Notes under the pieces: model-generated
Told to the model about the DNA's origin: nothing
The model's input: the letters and a program-made list of their open reading frames with translations, nothing else
Database searches by the model: none
From: Rhizobium rhizoryzae
Lineage (GTDB): Bacteria; Pseudomonadota; Alphaproteobacteria; Rhizobiales; Rhizobiaceae
Length of the DNA stretch: 64,000 nucleotides
NCBI RefSeq assembly: GCF_011046895.1
Contig: NZ_CP049250.1
Span: forward strand, 1,710,501 to 1,774,500
Direction: 5' to 3'
Shown here: one piece after another, positions 48,967-57,902 of the stretch
How the letters are laid out: each line of letters starts with the position of its first letter
Numbering within the stretch: the first letter of the stretch is position 1
Position numbers and translations under genes: made by a program

Positions 48967-49962
48967 ATGATGAGCGAGACCAGATCCTTGACCTTGACCG
49001 ATCCTGTTCATTCAGCGCTGCGAACGCTGGCCACCGAAAAGCGGGGGCTTGAGGCGCTGGAGGCGGCCCTGCAGAACGGGCTTGCCGAACCGTTGACGCG
49101 CGCCGTCGAGCTGATCTCGAACATCACCGGTCGAGTGATCGTGACGGGCGTTGGCAAGAGCGGTCATATCGGCGCCAAGCTTGCGGCCACCTTCGCCTCT
49201 ACTGGAACGCCCGCTTCCTTCGTCCACGCTGCGGAAGCCAATCACGGCGATCTCGGGATGATTGCGGGAAATGATCTCGTGATTGCGCTGTCGAAGGGCG
49301 GAGAAAGCGCGGAACTGCGCAATATTCTCTCCTACACGCGGCGCTTCTCGATTCCGCTGGTCTCTCTCACCTGTTCACCTGAATCTTCGCTTGCTCGCGC
49401 TTCCGACGTGGTTCTGCTGCTGCCGAACGAGGAGGAAGCCTGCCCGCATGGGCTTGCCCCTACGACCTCGACGCTGATGCAGTTGGCGATCGGCGATGCG
49501 CTGGCGATTGCGTTGCTTGAGGCGCGTGGCTTTACCGCGACCGACTTCCATACTTTCCACCCGGGCGGAAAGCTGGGCGCTGGTCTGACGCATGTGAAGG
49601 ATATCATGCATACGGGGGAGCGCCTGCCCCTCGTGCCATCAGGAACCTCAATGCCGGAAGCCGTGCAGGTTCTCTCCCGCAAGCATTTCGGCTGCGTCAT
49701 CGTTCTGAACGAAGAAGGCACCATTGCCGGTATCGTGACCGAAGGCGACATGGCGCGAAACCTGACGCGCAATCTGGGCGAGCTGACGGTCGATGACGTG
49801 ATGACCCGGACGCCGAAGACTATTCCCCCGGAAACACTCGCGACAGCAGCCCTTGCCCTGATCAACAAGCACAGCATCGGTGCATTGATCATTGCCGATG
49901 CAGAAAAGCGCCCGCTTGGTCTCGTCCATTTCCACGATCTCTTGCGGATCGGCGTGGCCTGA
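48967..49962 (+). CDS. kdsD: D-arabinose-5-phosphate isomerase (KpsF/GutQ family)
   Basis: A 331-residue enzyme converting ribulose-5-phosphate to arabinose-5-phosphate, first step to Kdo of lipopolysaccharide. The sugar isomerase domain (about 40-175) has VTGVGKSGHIGAKLA, HAAEANHGDLG and SKGGESAEL; two CBS domains (about 205-265 and 270-330) follow. Two adjacent ATGs (48967 and 48970) are possible starts. Its stop codon abuts the stop of the convergent nfeD-like gene with no base between. TTAA-N7-TTGA at about 48884, a weak CtrA-like site, lies upstream. Confidence 0.92.
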   Translation: MMSETRSLTLTDPVHSALRTLATEKRGLEALEAALQNGLAEPLTRAVELISNITGRVIVTGVGKSGHIGAKLAATFASTGTPASFVHAAEANHGDLGMIAGNDLVIALSKGGESAELRNILSYTRRFSIPLVSLTCSPESSLARASDVVLLLPNEEEACPHGLAPTTSTLMQLAIGDALAIALLEARGFTATDFHTFHPGGKLGAGLTHVKDIMHTGERLPLVPSGTSMPEAVQVLSRKHFGCVIVLNEEGTIAGIVTEGDMARNLTRNLGELTVDDVMTRTPKTIPPETLATAALALINKHSIGALIIADAEKRPLGLVHFHDLLRIGVA

Positions 49963-50424
49963 TCAGGCCACCGGTTCCACGATCAGTTCGCTGCCGCTCC
50001 AGTGTGCGACGCGCACGCGCATTCCCGCCGGAAGGTCCGGGCCGCTGACCGGCCACCAGGTATCGTCAAGGCGGATCCGGCCTCGCCCTTCGCGGATGGG
50101 TTCCGCCAAGGTGGCCGTTCTCCCAACCAAGCTTTCGCCCCGGCGGTTGAGCAGTGGTTGGTCGGTCTTTGCATCGTCGCTTCCGTAGAAACGCCGGCCG
50201 ATCAGCGTGATGATCACCGAAAGGCCCGCGAAGAGCAGCAACTGGATCTGCCAGCTCCAGAAGGCCTGTTCCCAAACGAAAAGGGAGGCCGTACCCATGA
50301 CAAGGGCGGCCAGACCGATCCAGATCAGGAAGACACCGGGTGCGGCCAGTTCCGCGGCCAGAAGCACAAATCCCAGGATCCACCAGTTCCAGGGACCAAG
50401 GGAAGCGATCATGCTCGCGATCAT
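49963..50424 (-). CDS. NfeD-family membrane protein
   Basis: A 153-residue membrane protein with two or three hydrophobic segments (about 10-80) and a C-terminal OB-fold domain (about 90-150: LVGRTATLAEPIREGRGRIRLDDTWW...) typical of short NfeD proteins. NfeD partners with SPFH/stomatin proteins at the inner membrane, in membrane microdomains or protein quality control. Its start overlaps the SPFH gene stop by four bases (ATGA), so the two are translationally coupled, which supports a complex. The C-terminus is adjacent to the kdsD stop. Confidence 0.9.
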   Translation of the reverse strand: MIASMIASLGPWNWWILGFVLLAAELAAPGVFLIWIGLAALVMGTASLFVWEQAFWSWQIQLLLFAGLSVIITLIGRRFYGSDDAKTDQPLLNRRGESLVGRTATLAEPIREGRGRIRLDDTWWPVSGPDLPAGMRVRVAHWSGSELIVEPVA

Positions 50425-51440
50425 AGGTCGCTCTCGGGATTACGGTTGAACGGATTGACGGCGGGCGTGGTGCGCGGCTGATTGCTGACGCGGCGTGCCG
50501 TGTCGCGAGGTGTTTCGGATCGTTCGCCGAAGACCTCGCGAGCAATGGCGCCGATGCCGCCCAGAGAGCCGATCAGGGACGAGGCCTCCATCGGCATCAG
50601 CACGATCTTGGAATTGGATGCGGTGCCGATCGAGGCCATGGCTTCTGTGTATTTCTGTGCGACGAAATAGTTGATGGCGTTCACATCGCCTGCGGCAATG
50701 GCCTCGGACACCATGCGCGTTGCTTTCGCTTCGGCTTCTGCCAGACGTTCGCGCGCTTCGGCCTGCCGGAAGGCCGCTTCCTTTTCGCCCTCTGCCTGAA
50801 GAACGGCTGCCTGTTTTGCACCTTCTGCCCGCAGGATGGCGGCATTACGCGAGCCTTCCGCTTCCAGAACCTGCGCGCGCTTTTCACGCTCCGCCTTCAT
50901 CTGGCGTGCCATGGACTGAACGAGGTCGGCTGGCGGCTGGATATCCTTGATCTCGACGCGCGTGACCTTGATGCCCCAGGGCTGGACGGCTTCATCCACG
51001 ACGCGCAGCAGGCGTTCGTTGATGACCTCGCGGTTAGAGAGCAGTTCATCGAGATCCATGGAGCCCATGACCGAGCGGATGTTGGTCATGGTCAGGTTCT
51101 GGATTGCGTTCTGCAGGTTCGAGATCTGGTAGGCGGCCTGCGCCGGGTTCAGCACCTGGTAGAAAGCCACCGCATCGGCAGAGACGCTGGCATTGTCCCG
51201 GGTGATGACTTCCTGTGTCGGTACGTCCAGAACCTGCTCCATCACGTTCATCTTCGCACCGATTTTCTCGATGAAGGGCGTGATGATGTTGAGGCCCGGA
51301 TCGAGCGTTCGGGTGTATCGGCCAAAGCGCTCCACCGTGTAACGATAGCCCTGCGGCACTGTTTTCACGGCGGCAAACAGCACCAGTATGACGATCACCA
51401 CGGCTGCGATGACGACGATATCGAAACCAGACATAGGCAT
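50421..51440 (-). CDS. SPFH/stomatin-like membrane protein (QmcA-like)
   Basis: A 339-residue protein with one N-terminal membrane segment (about 5-27), a prohibitin-homology domain (about 30-200: TVPQGYRYTVERFGRYTRTLDPGLN, RSVMGSMDLDELLSNREVIN) and an Ala/Glu-rich coiled coil (about 195-265). The tail is Pro/Arg-rich. SPFH proteins oligomerise into rings at the inner membrane and associate with proteases such as FtsH. The ATG at 51440 follows GAGAAC; a longer reading with 23 basic residues is rejected. It is coupled to the downstream nfeD gene by an ATGA overlap, the usual partnership. Divergent from queC. Confidence 0.92.
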   Translation of the reverse strand: MPMSGFDIVVIAAVVIVILVLFAAVKTVPQGYRYTVERFGRYTRTLDPGLNIITPFIEKIGAKMNVMEQVLDVPTQEVITRDNASVSADAVAFYQVLNPAQAAYQISNLQNAIQNLTMTNIRSVMGSMDLDELLSNREVINERLLRVVDEAVQPWGIKVTRVEIKDIQPPADLVQSMARQMKAEREKRAQVLEAEGSRNAAILRAEGAKQAAVLQAEGEKEAAFRQAEARERLAEAEAKATRMVSEAIAAGDVNAINYFVAQKYTEAMASIGTASNSKIVLMPMEASSLIGSLGGIGAIAREVFGERSETPRDTARRVSNQPRTTPAVNPFNRNPESDL

Positions 51441-51566
51441 GGTTGTTCTCCCGCGCTTTCTACTCTTCCTGCCCGTGTAAACCTTATCGCACCAACCTGC
51501 CAGCGTCATGACAGCGCAGTGCTTGCCAAAGACGCGCTCCCTGCGCTAACAGGCGCGCAGGTAAAA

Positions 51567-51600
51567 CTCCGGTCGCAGCCTACCCGGTAAAAACAAGGAA
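51567..51600 (+). promoter_or_regulatory. PreQ1-I riboswitch controlling queC
   Basis: CCGGTCGCAGCCTACCCGG followed by TAAAAACAAGGA has the class I preQ1 layout: a short P1 stem (CCGG/CCGG), the TCGCAG loop and an A-rich strand running into the ribosome site. CCT near 51579 can pair with AGG of AAGGA to form the pseudoknot and hide translation of queC, whose ATG is eight bases on. This is the translational type. Confidence 0.87.
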
Positions 51601-51607
51601 CACGATC

Positions 51608-52315
51608 ATGAAGACCCTCGTCGTCTGCTCCGGCGGACTCGATTCCGTTTCGCTTGCCTACAAGATCGCGGCGGAACAAACCCTCATTGGCCTCATCTCC
51701 TTCAACTATGGCCAGCGCCATTCCAAGGAAGTGGACTTCGCCGCCAAGGCTGCAGCAAGACTTGGCGTGCCGCACGACATTATCGATATCACCCCCATCG
51801 GCAAGCACCTTACCGGGTCCGCGCTGACCGATGACGTGGATGTGCCGGATGGTCATTATGCGGAAGAAACGATGAAGATCACTGTCGTTCCGAACCGCAA
51901 CGCCATCATGCTGACCATTGCCTTCGGGCTTGCGGCAGCCCGGCAGGCTGATGCGGTCGCCGTGGCCGTCCATGGCGGTGACCACTTCATCTACCCCGAT
52001 TGCCGCCCCGGTTTTATTAACGCCTTTCAAACCATGCAGAACGCGGCGCTGGAAGGCTATGCCTCGGTGACGCTGTTGGCTCCCTTCGTGGAGGTTCCAA
52101 AGTCAGAGATCGTGCGGGAAGGGGCGAAATACGATACGCCGTTTGCCGATACCTGGTCCTGTTACAAGGGTGGCGCGAAACAGTGCGGGCGCTGCGGCAC
52201 CTGCGTGGAACGGCGCGAGGCTTTCCATCTCGCCGGGATCAATGACCCCACCGAGTACGAAGATCCGGATTTCTGGAAAACCGCGACGGCGGGCTTTGAA
52301 GCGCGGGAGGTCTGA
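51608..52315 (+). CDS. queC: 7-cyano-7-deazaguanine (preQ0) synthase
   Basis: A 235-residue enzyme turning 7-carboxy-7-deazaguanine into preQ0 with ATP and ammonia, on the way to queuosine in tRNA. The PP-loop SGGLDS is at 8-13, followed by FNYGQRHSKE; the zinc site uses the C-terminal cysteines in SCYKGG...CGRCGTC. First gene of queC-queD-queE. The ATG sits just after the preQ1 riboswitch, so its translation should fall when queuosine precursor is plentiful. Confidence 0.96.
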   Translation: MKTLVVCSGGLDSVSLAYKIAAEQTLIGLISFNYGQRHSKEVDFAAKAAARLGVPHDIIDITPIGKHLTGSALTDDVDVPDGHYAEETMKITVVPNRNAIMLTIAFGLAAARQADAVAVAVHGGDHFIYPDCRPGFINAFQTMQNAALEGYASVTLLAPFVEVPKSEIVREGAKYDTPFADTWSCYKGGAKQCGRCGTCVERREAFHLAGINDPTEYEDPDFWKTATAGFEAREV

Positions 52316-52318
52316 ACC

Positions 52319-52675
52319 ATGTTCCGCATCACCAAGGAATTCCATTTCTCCGCCTCACACCGGCTGGACCATCTGCCGGAAGACCATCAGTGCAATCGTC
52401 TCCATGGTCACAACTACATTGTGGTGGTGGAACTGGCCGGGGAGAGTTTGAATGCCGATGGTTTCGTGCGCGATTACCACGATCTCAAGGCGCTGAAGAC
52501 CTATATCGATGACCAGTTCGACCATCGTCATCTGAACGATGTGCTGGGTCACGGCTACACGACCGCGGAGAATCTCGCCCGCCATTTCTATGAGTGGTGC
52601 AAGGCGCGCTTTCCGGAAACCTCTGCCGTCAAGGTTTCGGAAACGCCGAAGACCTGGGCGGAGTATCGCCCGTGA
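52319..52675 (+). CDS. queD: 6-carboxytetrahydropterin synthase
   Basis: A 118-residue T-fold enzyme converting dihydroneopterin triphosphate to 6-carboxytetrahydropterin. Zinc ligands are the His in FSASHRL and the two in HGHNY, and the catalytic Cys is in [10 protein letters not shown]. It starts three bases after queC and ends with its stop overlapping the queE start by four bases (GTGA). It supplies the substrate of QueE, and the three genes form one operon under the riboswitch. Confidence 0.95.
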   Translation: MFRITKEFHFSASHRLDHLPEDHQCNRLHGHNYIVVVELAGESLNADGFVRDYHDLKALKTYIDDQFDHRHLNDVLGHGYTTAENLARHFYEWCKARFPETSAVKVSETPKTWAEYRP

Positions 52676-53400
52676 GCGGTGACTTGATCCGGGTTTCGGA
52701 AATCTTCGGCCCAACCATTCAGGGCGAGGGCGTGTTGATTGGCCAGCCGACGGTTTTTGTCAGAACCGGCGGCTGCGATTATCGCTGTTCGTGGTGCGAC
52801 AGCCTGCATGCTGTCGAGAGCGCCTATCGCGACACGTGGACTGCGATGAGTGTTCCAGACATCTGGGCCGAGGTCGAACGGCTTTCGGGCAAATCCCCGT
52901 TGATGGTGTCCCTTTCCGGCGGTAATCCGGCGATCCAGCCTCTAGGCCCATTGATCGAGCACGGAAAGAGGCGCGGTTACCGGTTCGCTCTCGAAACGCA
53001 GGGCAGTCTGGCGAGAGATTGGTTTTCGAGCCTTGATGTGCTGGTTCTTTCGCCCAAGCCGCCCTCCAGCGGAATGGAGTATGACCGGCAGACGCTTGTT
53101 GATTGCACCGCCCGGGCTGGAGAAGGCCCGCGCGTGGTGCTGAAATTCGTCGTGTTCGATGAGGCAGATTATGCCTTCGCCCGCTCGGTTTCGGCAGGAT
53201 TTCCGCAGCTTAGCGTCTATCTCCAGCCCGGAAACCATACCCCACCGCCGCCCGATGCGGAGGATTTCCCCATCGATGTGGAAGGAATCATGGGCCGTAT
53301 GCACTGGCTGATCGACCGTGTTATGGCCGATCGCTGGTTTGCCGCAACGGTTCTGCCACAGTTGCATGTGCTGCTCTGGGGAAACCGGCGCGGCGTTTGA
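52672..53400 (+). CDS. queE: 7-carboxy-7-deazaguanine synthase (radical SAM)
   Basis: A 242-residue radical SAM enzyme that contracts 6-carboxytetrahydropterin to 7-carboxy-7-deazaguanine. The CxxxCxxC cluster motif is in CDYRCSWCD near 37-45; SGGNPAIQ near 82 binds S-adenosylmethionine and FALETQGS follows. The start is the GTG at 52672, overlapping the queD stop, with GGAG about nine bases before; a reading from 52594 lies inside queD and is rejected. Last gene of queCDE. Confidence 0.93.
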   Translation: MSGDLIRVSEIFGPTIQGEGVLIGQPTVFVRTGGCDYRCSWCDSLHAVESAYRDTWTAMSVPDIWAEVERLSGKSPLMVSLSGGNPAIQPLGPLIEHGKRRGYRFALETQGSLARDWFSSLDVLVLSPKPPSSGMEYDRQTLVDCTARAGEGPRVVLKFVVFDEADYAFARSVSAGFPQLSVYLQPGNHTPPPPDAEDFPIDVEGIMGRMHWLIDRVMADRWFAATVLPQLHVLLWGNRRGV

Positions 53401-53516
53401 AAATAAAAAAATCCGAAGCCTCTTTGATTCGAATTTTAACGATTCGCTTAAGTGCTGATTAGCCCCCCGGTCCTAGGGTCCGGCACCTGACATGAATCAG
53501 TTGAGAGGAATTCGGA

Positions 53517-54401
53517 ATGATTCCGACGCCATCCATGGCACTTCGGGCCGTTCGCGGTTCGTTGGTGGCCAAGATTTTTGCCGTTTGTTTTCTGGCCATT
53601 CACCTGCCGCTCATTGCCATGATCGCCTATCTTGGTAGCGGCTTTTCAACCAATCCCGGCCCCGTGCTCACCATTTTGCTGGCTGCGACCTTGATCGGGA
53701 CGATCACCTGCCTGTCCACACTCTGGTGGTTCATCCGCCCCTTGCGCAATCTGGCAAGCGCTGTGCAGCAATATCAGGCGGACGGGACGCCTGTGAGACT
53801 GCGCCTTGCCCAATCCGATGAAATTGGTGTCGTTGCCAACACGGTTGCCACGACGATTGCGGAACTCGATGGCGTGATGCGCAAGCTGCGCCAGCAGGCA
53901 TCCACCGACCAGTTGACGGGACTTGGCAATCGCCGATGGCTGACAGAACGCATCGCGATCGAACAAACGCGGGCGGAGCGGGAAAAGGCTCCCATTTCCG
54001 TCGTTCTGTTCGATCTCGATCACTTCAAGAATATCAACGACAGCCACGGTCATGATGTGGGCGACAAGGTTCTGATGGCCGTTGGCGAAGTCATTCGCGA
54101 CAACCTGCGCCGTTACGATCTTGCGGCGCGAATCGGCGGCGAGGAATTTTGTCTGGTTCTGCCGAAGACAAGAGCGAGTGAGGCTGCTGCGATTGCCGAG
54201 CGGTTTCGGGCGCAGTTCGAAAAGCTCTGGATAGAGCCTCTGCGGCCCGGTCGCGTGACCGCGTCGTTCGGCGTTTACGAGGCAACACCCGCCGATAGCA
54301 TGCAGGCCATGCTTTTGCAGGCCGACCGGGCGCTGTATCGCGCAAAGGAGACAGGTCGAAACCGCGTTCAAAGCGCCGGTTGGCCGGCGGAATCGCGGTG
54401 A
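53517..54401 (+). CDS. Membrane-bound GGDEF diguanylate cyclase
   Basis: A 294-residue inner-membrane protein with two hydrophobic segments (about 18-40 and 48-72), a HAMP-like linker (about 73-125) and a GGDEF domain. The active site reads GGEEF at 207-211 and the product-inhibition site RRYD lies five residues before it (RxxD), so a feedback-controlled active cyclase is expected. The periplasmic loop is only a few residues long, so the signal is probably sensed in the membrane or by a partner. AGAGGA precedes the ATG. Single gene, ended by the palindrome at 54408. Confidence 0.9.
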   Translation: MIPTPSMALRAVRGSLVAKIFAVCFLAIHLPLIAMIAYLGSGFSTNPGPVLTILLAATLIGTITCLSTLWWFIRPLRNLASAVQQYQADGTPVRLRLAQSDEIGVVANTVATTIAELDGVMRKLRQQASTDQLTGLGNRRWLTERIAIEQTRAEREKAPISVVLFDLDHFKNINDSHGHDVGDKVLMAVGEVIRDNLRRYDLAARIGGEEFCLVLPKTRASEAAAIAERFRAQFEKLWIEPLRPGRVTASFGVYEATPADSMQAMLLQADRALYRAKETGRNRVQSAGWPAESR

Positions 54402-54407
54402 AATGTT

Positions 54408-54433
54408 AAAATGCCCGGCTAGCCGGGCATTTT
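54408..54433. terminator. Bidirectional terminator, diguanylate cyclase and hemH
   Basis: AAAATGCCCGGC and GCCGGGCATTTT flank two bases in a perfect palindrome with T runs on both strands. It lies between the convergent stops at 54401 and 54450. Confidence 0.93.
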
Positions 54434-54449
54434 CACTGCTTTTGGATCA

Positions 54450-55487
54450 TCAGATCCAGCCTTTGAGTTCCTGGCGCGTGATGTGCTCGATCACGCGCAT
54501 GCCGTCTTCGCTGTCGTTCAGGCAGGGAATATGGGTGAATTTCTCGCCGCCATTGTGCAGGAAGTCCTCGCCCGCTTCTTCCGCAATTTCTTCCAGTGTT
54601 TCAAGGCAATCGGAGACAAAGCCGGGGTTGAGGATGGCGATGCGCTTGGTGCCTTCCTTGGCCAGTTTCTCGACCGTTTTGTCCGTATAGGGCTGTAGCC
54701 ACTCTTCCGGTCCGAAGCGGGACTGGAAGGTAACCATCAGCTTTTCCTTCGGCCAGCCCAGCCGGTCGCGCAGCAGGCGTGTCGTCTTGTAGCACTGGCA
54801 GTGATAGGGATCGCCCTTCTTGAAGTAGGACATGGGAATGCCGTGATAGGAGGTGATCACCAGTTCCGGTTCCCAGTCCAGCGTCGCCAGATGCTTCTCG
54901 ATCGAGTTCGCCAGGGCATCGATGTAGACCGGATCATCGTGATAGCGCGGCACGGTGCGCAAGGCGGGCTGCCAGCGCATTTTCAGAAGCGCCTTGAAGG
55001 CTTCGTCGTTCACCGTGGCCGTGGTCGCGGCAGCATATTGCGGATAGAGCGGGAAGAGCAGGATCTTTTCGCAACCCGCCTTCTGCATCTCGTTCATCTT
55101 GGCCTGGATGGCCGGCTGGCCGTAGCGCATGGCCCAATCCACATGCACATGTGGCATGTCCTTGAAGCGCTCTGCCAGGATTTCCGCCTGATTGCGCGTG
55201 TAGGTGCGCAGGTAGCTTTCATCCAGCTCCTTGTTCCAGATCGACTCGTAGGCCTTGCCCACCTTTTGCGGACGACGGTTCAGCACGATGCCGTAGAGGA
55301 TCGGATACCAGAACAGGCGCGACCATTCGATCACGCGCTTGTCGGTCAGGAACTCGGCCAGATAGCGGCGCATGGATTTGTAATCCGTGCCATCCGGCGT
55401 GCCGAGGTTTACGAGCAGGACGCCCACCTTGCCGAACCGAACCGCAGGGTGATCTGAGGGCAGGTGGCCTGCTGCAGCATTCATCAT
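54450..55487 (-). CDS. hemH: Ferrochelatase
   Basis: A 345-residue enzyme inserting ferrous iron into protoporphyrin IX, last step of heme synthesis, at the cytoplasmic face of the membrane. VGVLLVNLGTPDGTD opens the fold; the conserved His is in SYHGIPMSYFKKGDPYHCQC and the acidic cluster in GFVSDCLETLEEI. Two adjacent ATGs (55487 and 55484) are possible; a longer reading is not supported. Single gene, convergent with the diguanylate cyclase, downstream of the 5'-nucleotidase terminator. Confidence 0.95.
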   Translation of the reverse strand: MMNAAAGHLPSDHPAVRFGKVGVLLVNLGTPDGTDYKSMRRYLAEFLTDKRVIEWSRLFWYPILYGIVLNRRPQKVGKAYESIWNKELDESYLRTYTRNQAEILAERFKDMPHVHVDWAMRYGQPAIQAKMNEMQKAGCEKILLFPLYPQYAAATTATVNDEAFKALLKMRWQPALRTVPRYHDDPVYIDALANSIEKHLATLDWEPELVITSYHGIPMSYFKKGDPYHCQCYKTTRLLRDRLGWPKEKLMVTFQSRFGPEEWLQPYTDKTVEKLAKEGTKRIAILNPGFVSDCLETLEEIAEEAGEDFLHNGGEKFTHIPCLNDSEDGMRVIEHITRQELKGWI

Positions 55488-55559
55488 CAAACTATTCCCC
55501 GGAAAACTATTGAGACCCGGCCTCAATACGCACAGTTTCCATCAACGGTTCTATTTAGA

Positions 55560-55593
55560 AACAAAAAGCGGTCCGGGAAAGCCCCGGACCGCT
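55560..55593 (-). terminator. Terminator of the 5'-nucleotidase gene
   Basis: AGCGGTCCGGG (55567-55577) pairs with CCCGGACCGCT (55583-55593); the minus strand continues TTTTTGTTTC. It lies about 30 bases past the stop at 55623. Confidence 0.93.
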
Positions 55594-55622
55594 CATCGGT
55601 TTGTGGCAAAACGTCTCTCGAC

Positions 55623-57671
55623 TTATTTCGCCGGAATCTGCAGTTCGGAGCCGATCTCGATCAGGTTCGGATTGCGGATCTTGTTGGCGTCCGCAATCTT
55701 CTTCCAGTCCTCGCCGTCGCCGAGCGTGCTTTCGGCGATCTTCCAGAGCGAGTCACCCTTCATGACCTTGTAGGTCTTGGGCGCTGCCGGAGCGGCCGCA
55801 ACCGGTGCAGCAGCAGGGGCTGCCGGTGCCGGTTTTGCCGCAGCAGGCGCCTGTGCCGTTGCCGCAGGCGCAGCCGGTGCTGGCGTTGCAGCTGGTGCCG
55901 GTGCCGGTGCTGCAGGCGCTGCAGGAGCCTGTGCGGTTGCTGCCGGAGCAGCAGGAGCCGGAGCCGTTGGAGCAGCAGCAGGCGCTGGTGTCGCGGCAGC
56001 GGTTGCCGGAGCGGCTGGAGCCGCAGCAGGGGCGGGAGCCTTGGCCGGAGCAACGTAATCAGCCGGGGTCGTGTCGGTGATGCGACCGTCGGTGTAAGGC
56101 TTGTAAGGATTGTTCGCGGTCAGATAGTCGGCAACCGTCTGCTCAAGGTTCGGACCAAAATCGTAGGGGTTGATGGCGTTGGTCGCAAACATCTTGAAGC
56201 CATCGCCGCCGCCGCGCACGTAGTTGTTGGTCACGACGCCGTAGGTCTTGGCTGGATCGAGCGCAACGAACTTGTCGCCTTCCTTGACCTGAACGTCGCC
56301 AACGCGGCTACCGACCGGCTTGGAGCGATCGAACGAGTATTTCATGCCGCCGACCTGCACGAAGCGTCCCGCACCATCCTCGATCTGGCTGACGCCGTTT
56401 TCAAGAGCCGCCTTGAGATCCGAACCCTTGATCTGGAAGGTGGCAATCGTGTTCTGGAACGGCAGAACCGTCAGAACCTCGCCCATGGTGATGTCGCCCT
56501 GGTCGATGGACGCGCGCAAACCGCCACCGTTGACGATGGCGATCGTAATGCCCTGATCTTTCACACGGGCCAGCGATGCATCGGCGAGCAAGTTGCCCAT
56601 GGAGCATTCCTTGGCGCGGCAATTCTTGCGGTCACCGTCGATCAGGCCGTCCGAGACGCCCACGACTTTCTTCTTCAGTTCTTCCAGCGGCGCGCCCAGT
56701 TCCTTGACGCGCGCGGCATAGGCTTCGTCCGGCGTGACCGAGGCATCCAGAAGCTTCGGAGCGCCGCTCGTTGCCTTCACCACGCCATTGTCGTCGAAGG
56801 TAACCTTCAACTCGCCGAGATATTTGGAATAGGCGTAGGCTGTGACCACCGGAATTTCGACGCCAGCCGGGTTCTTGACCAAGGTTGGATAGGGGCCGGA
56901 AGACTTGTTGTCGGTGGAGGACAGATAGGTGTGGCTGTGACCACCGACGACAACGTCGATACCGTCTACGGCTGCCGCGATTTCCTTGTCCTTGTTGTAG
57001 CCGACATGGGTGAGCGCAATGATCTTGTTGACGCCCTGGCCTTCCAGATCCTTCACGGCGGACTTCAGGTAGGTAATCTCGTCTTCGAAGCTGATGTCTG
57101 GGCCGGGGGATGATGTTTCGCCGCTATCGGTTGCCAGAACAGAAACCACGCCGATCTTCTGGCCGCCGATTTCCTTGACCACATAACCCTTGTACTTGCC
57201 GTCCAGCAGCGAACCCTTCTTGGCAATCGTGTTGCCGGAGATGATCGGGAACTTCAGCGCACCGATGAACTTGTTCAGCTCTTCCGGACCATCGTCGAAC
57301 TCGTGGTTGCCGATTGCCATGGCATCGAAACCGATGCCGTTCATGAATTCAGCGACAGGCGCGCTCTTGAATGTGGAGTAGTAGAGAGAGCCCTGGAACT
57401 GGTCGCCAGCATCCAGAACAAGAATATTGGCACCAGCATTGTCCTTGCGGAATCCATCGATTGCGCTTTTCACGCGGGCGATGCCGCCGAAGCATTCCTT
57501 GGCGTCTGCCTCCTTCTGGGAGCAGGTCGCGTCCGACTTGTTGATCGCTTCGATTCGCGAATGCAGGTCGTTGATGTGAAGGACGTTCAGCTGGTAATCG
57601 GCAAACGCGACGCCGGACGACAAGGTCAAGGTCGCTGCTGCCAGTAGGCTGAAACCAAAGCGTTTCATCAT
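55623..57671 (-). CDS. Periplasmic 5'-nucleotidase with Ala/Pro linker and LysM domain
   Basis: A 682-residue exported enzyme. Residues 1 to about 25 are a signal peptide (VAFADYQ cleavage region). The metallophosphatase domain has HINDLHSR, DAGDQFQGS, GNHEFDDG, THVGYN and GGHSHTY; the 5'-nucleotidase C-terminal domain has NGGGLRASIDQGDITMGEV and NNYVRGGGDGF. A nearly pure Ala/Pro stretch of about 90 residues follows, then a LysM domain (YKVMKGDSLWKIAESTLG...) ending the chain. LysM binds peptidoglycan, so the enzyme is probably tethered to the wall through a flexible arm. It releases nucleosides and phosphate. Two adjacent ATGs (57671 and 57668). Confidence 0.9.
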   Translation of the reverse strand: MMKRFGFSLLAAATLTLSSGVAFADYQLNVLHINDLHSRIEAINKSDATCSQKEADAKECFGGIARVKSAIDGFRKDNAGANILVLDAGDQFQGSLYYSTFKSAPVAEFMNGIGFDAMAIGNHEFDDGPEELNKFIGALKFPIISGNTIAKKGSLLDGKYKGYVVKEIGGQKIGVVSVLATDSGETSSPGPDISFEDEITYLKSAVKDLEGQGVNKIIALTHVGYNKDKEIAAAVDGIDVVVGGHSHTYLSSTDNKSSGPYPTLVKNPAGVEIPVVTAYAYSKYLGELKVTFDDNGVVKATSGAPKLLDASVTPDEAYAARVKELGAPLEELKKKVVGVSDGLIDGDRKNCRAKECSMGNLLADASLARVKDQGITIAIVNGGGLRASIDQGDITMGEVLTVLPFQNTIATFQIKGSDLKAALENGVSQIEDGAGRFVQVGGMKYSFDRSKPVGSRVGDVQVKEGDKFVALDPAKTYGVVTNNYVRGGGDGFKMFATNAINPYDFGPNLEQTVADYLTANNPYKPYTDGRITDTTPADYVAPAKAPAPAAAPAAPATAAATPAPAAAPTAPAPAAPAATAQAPAAPAAPAPAPAATPAPAAPAATAQAPAAAKPAPAAPAAAPVAAAPAAPKTYKVMKGDSLWKIAESTLGDGEDWKKIADANKIRNPNLIEIGSELQIPAK

Positions 57672-57843
57672 CCTGAGTTCTCTCCTGTTCATGGGCGCGG
57701 TGTCACTCGCCCGTTCCGCCTGTTCTTAGTTGTTTTTTGTGACACGCGTTTCATGCGCATGTTTTCATTTGAAGATGCTGAACTCAAGCGAAATATGACA
57801 AGACGAATGTATCCATCAACAGGCTCGGATCGTCATGCTTACC

Positions 57844-57873
57844 AAAGAAAAAACCCTGCCGAAGCAGGGTTTT
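57844..57873 (-). terminator. Terminator of omp10
   Basis: AAAACCCTGC and GCAGGGTTTT pair around CGAA; the minus strand continues TTCTTTGG. It lies 30 bases past the omp10 stop. Confidence 0.9.
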
Positions 57874-57902
57874 GAAGGACGCTGACATCGATTTCCGAAT
57901 GC

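Noticed and set aside
53401..53440. Terminator after queE
   Set aside because: The possible stem has mismatches and no proper T tail, so it is not listed.
53432..53453. TTAA-N8-TTAA upstream of the diguanylate cyclase as a CtrA box
   Set aside because: The spacer is eight bases, not the seven required.
55760..56080. Possible tandem-repeat or CRISPR-like array
   Set aside because: It is low-complexity Ala/Pro coding DNA without regular spacers or constant repeats.
55464..57113. Plus-strand open frame rich in Arg, Cys and Ser opposite the 5'-nucleotidase
   Set aside because: Its repetitive part is only the complement of the Ala/Pro linker codons.
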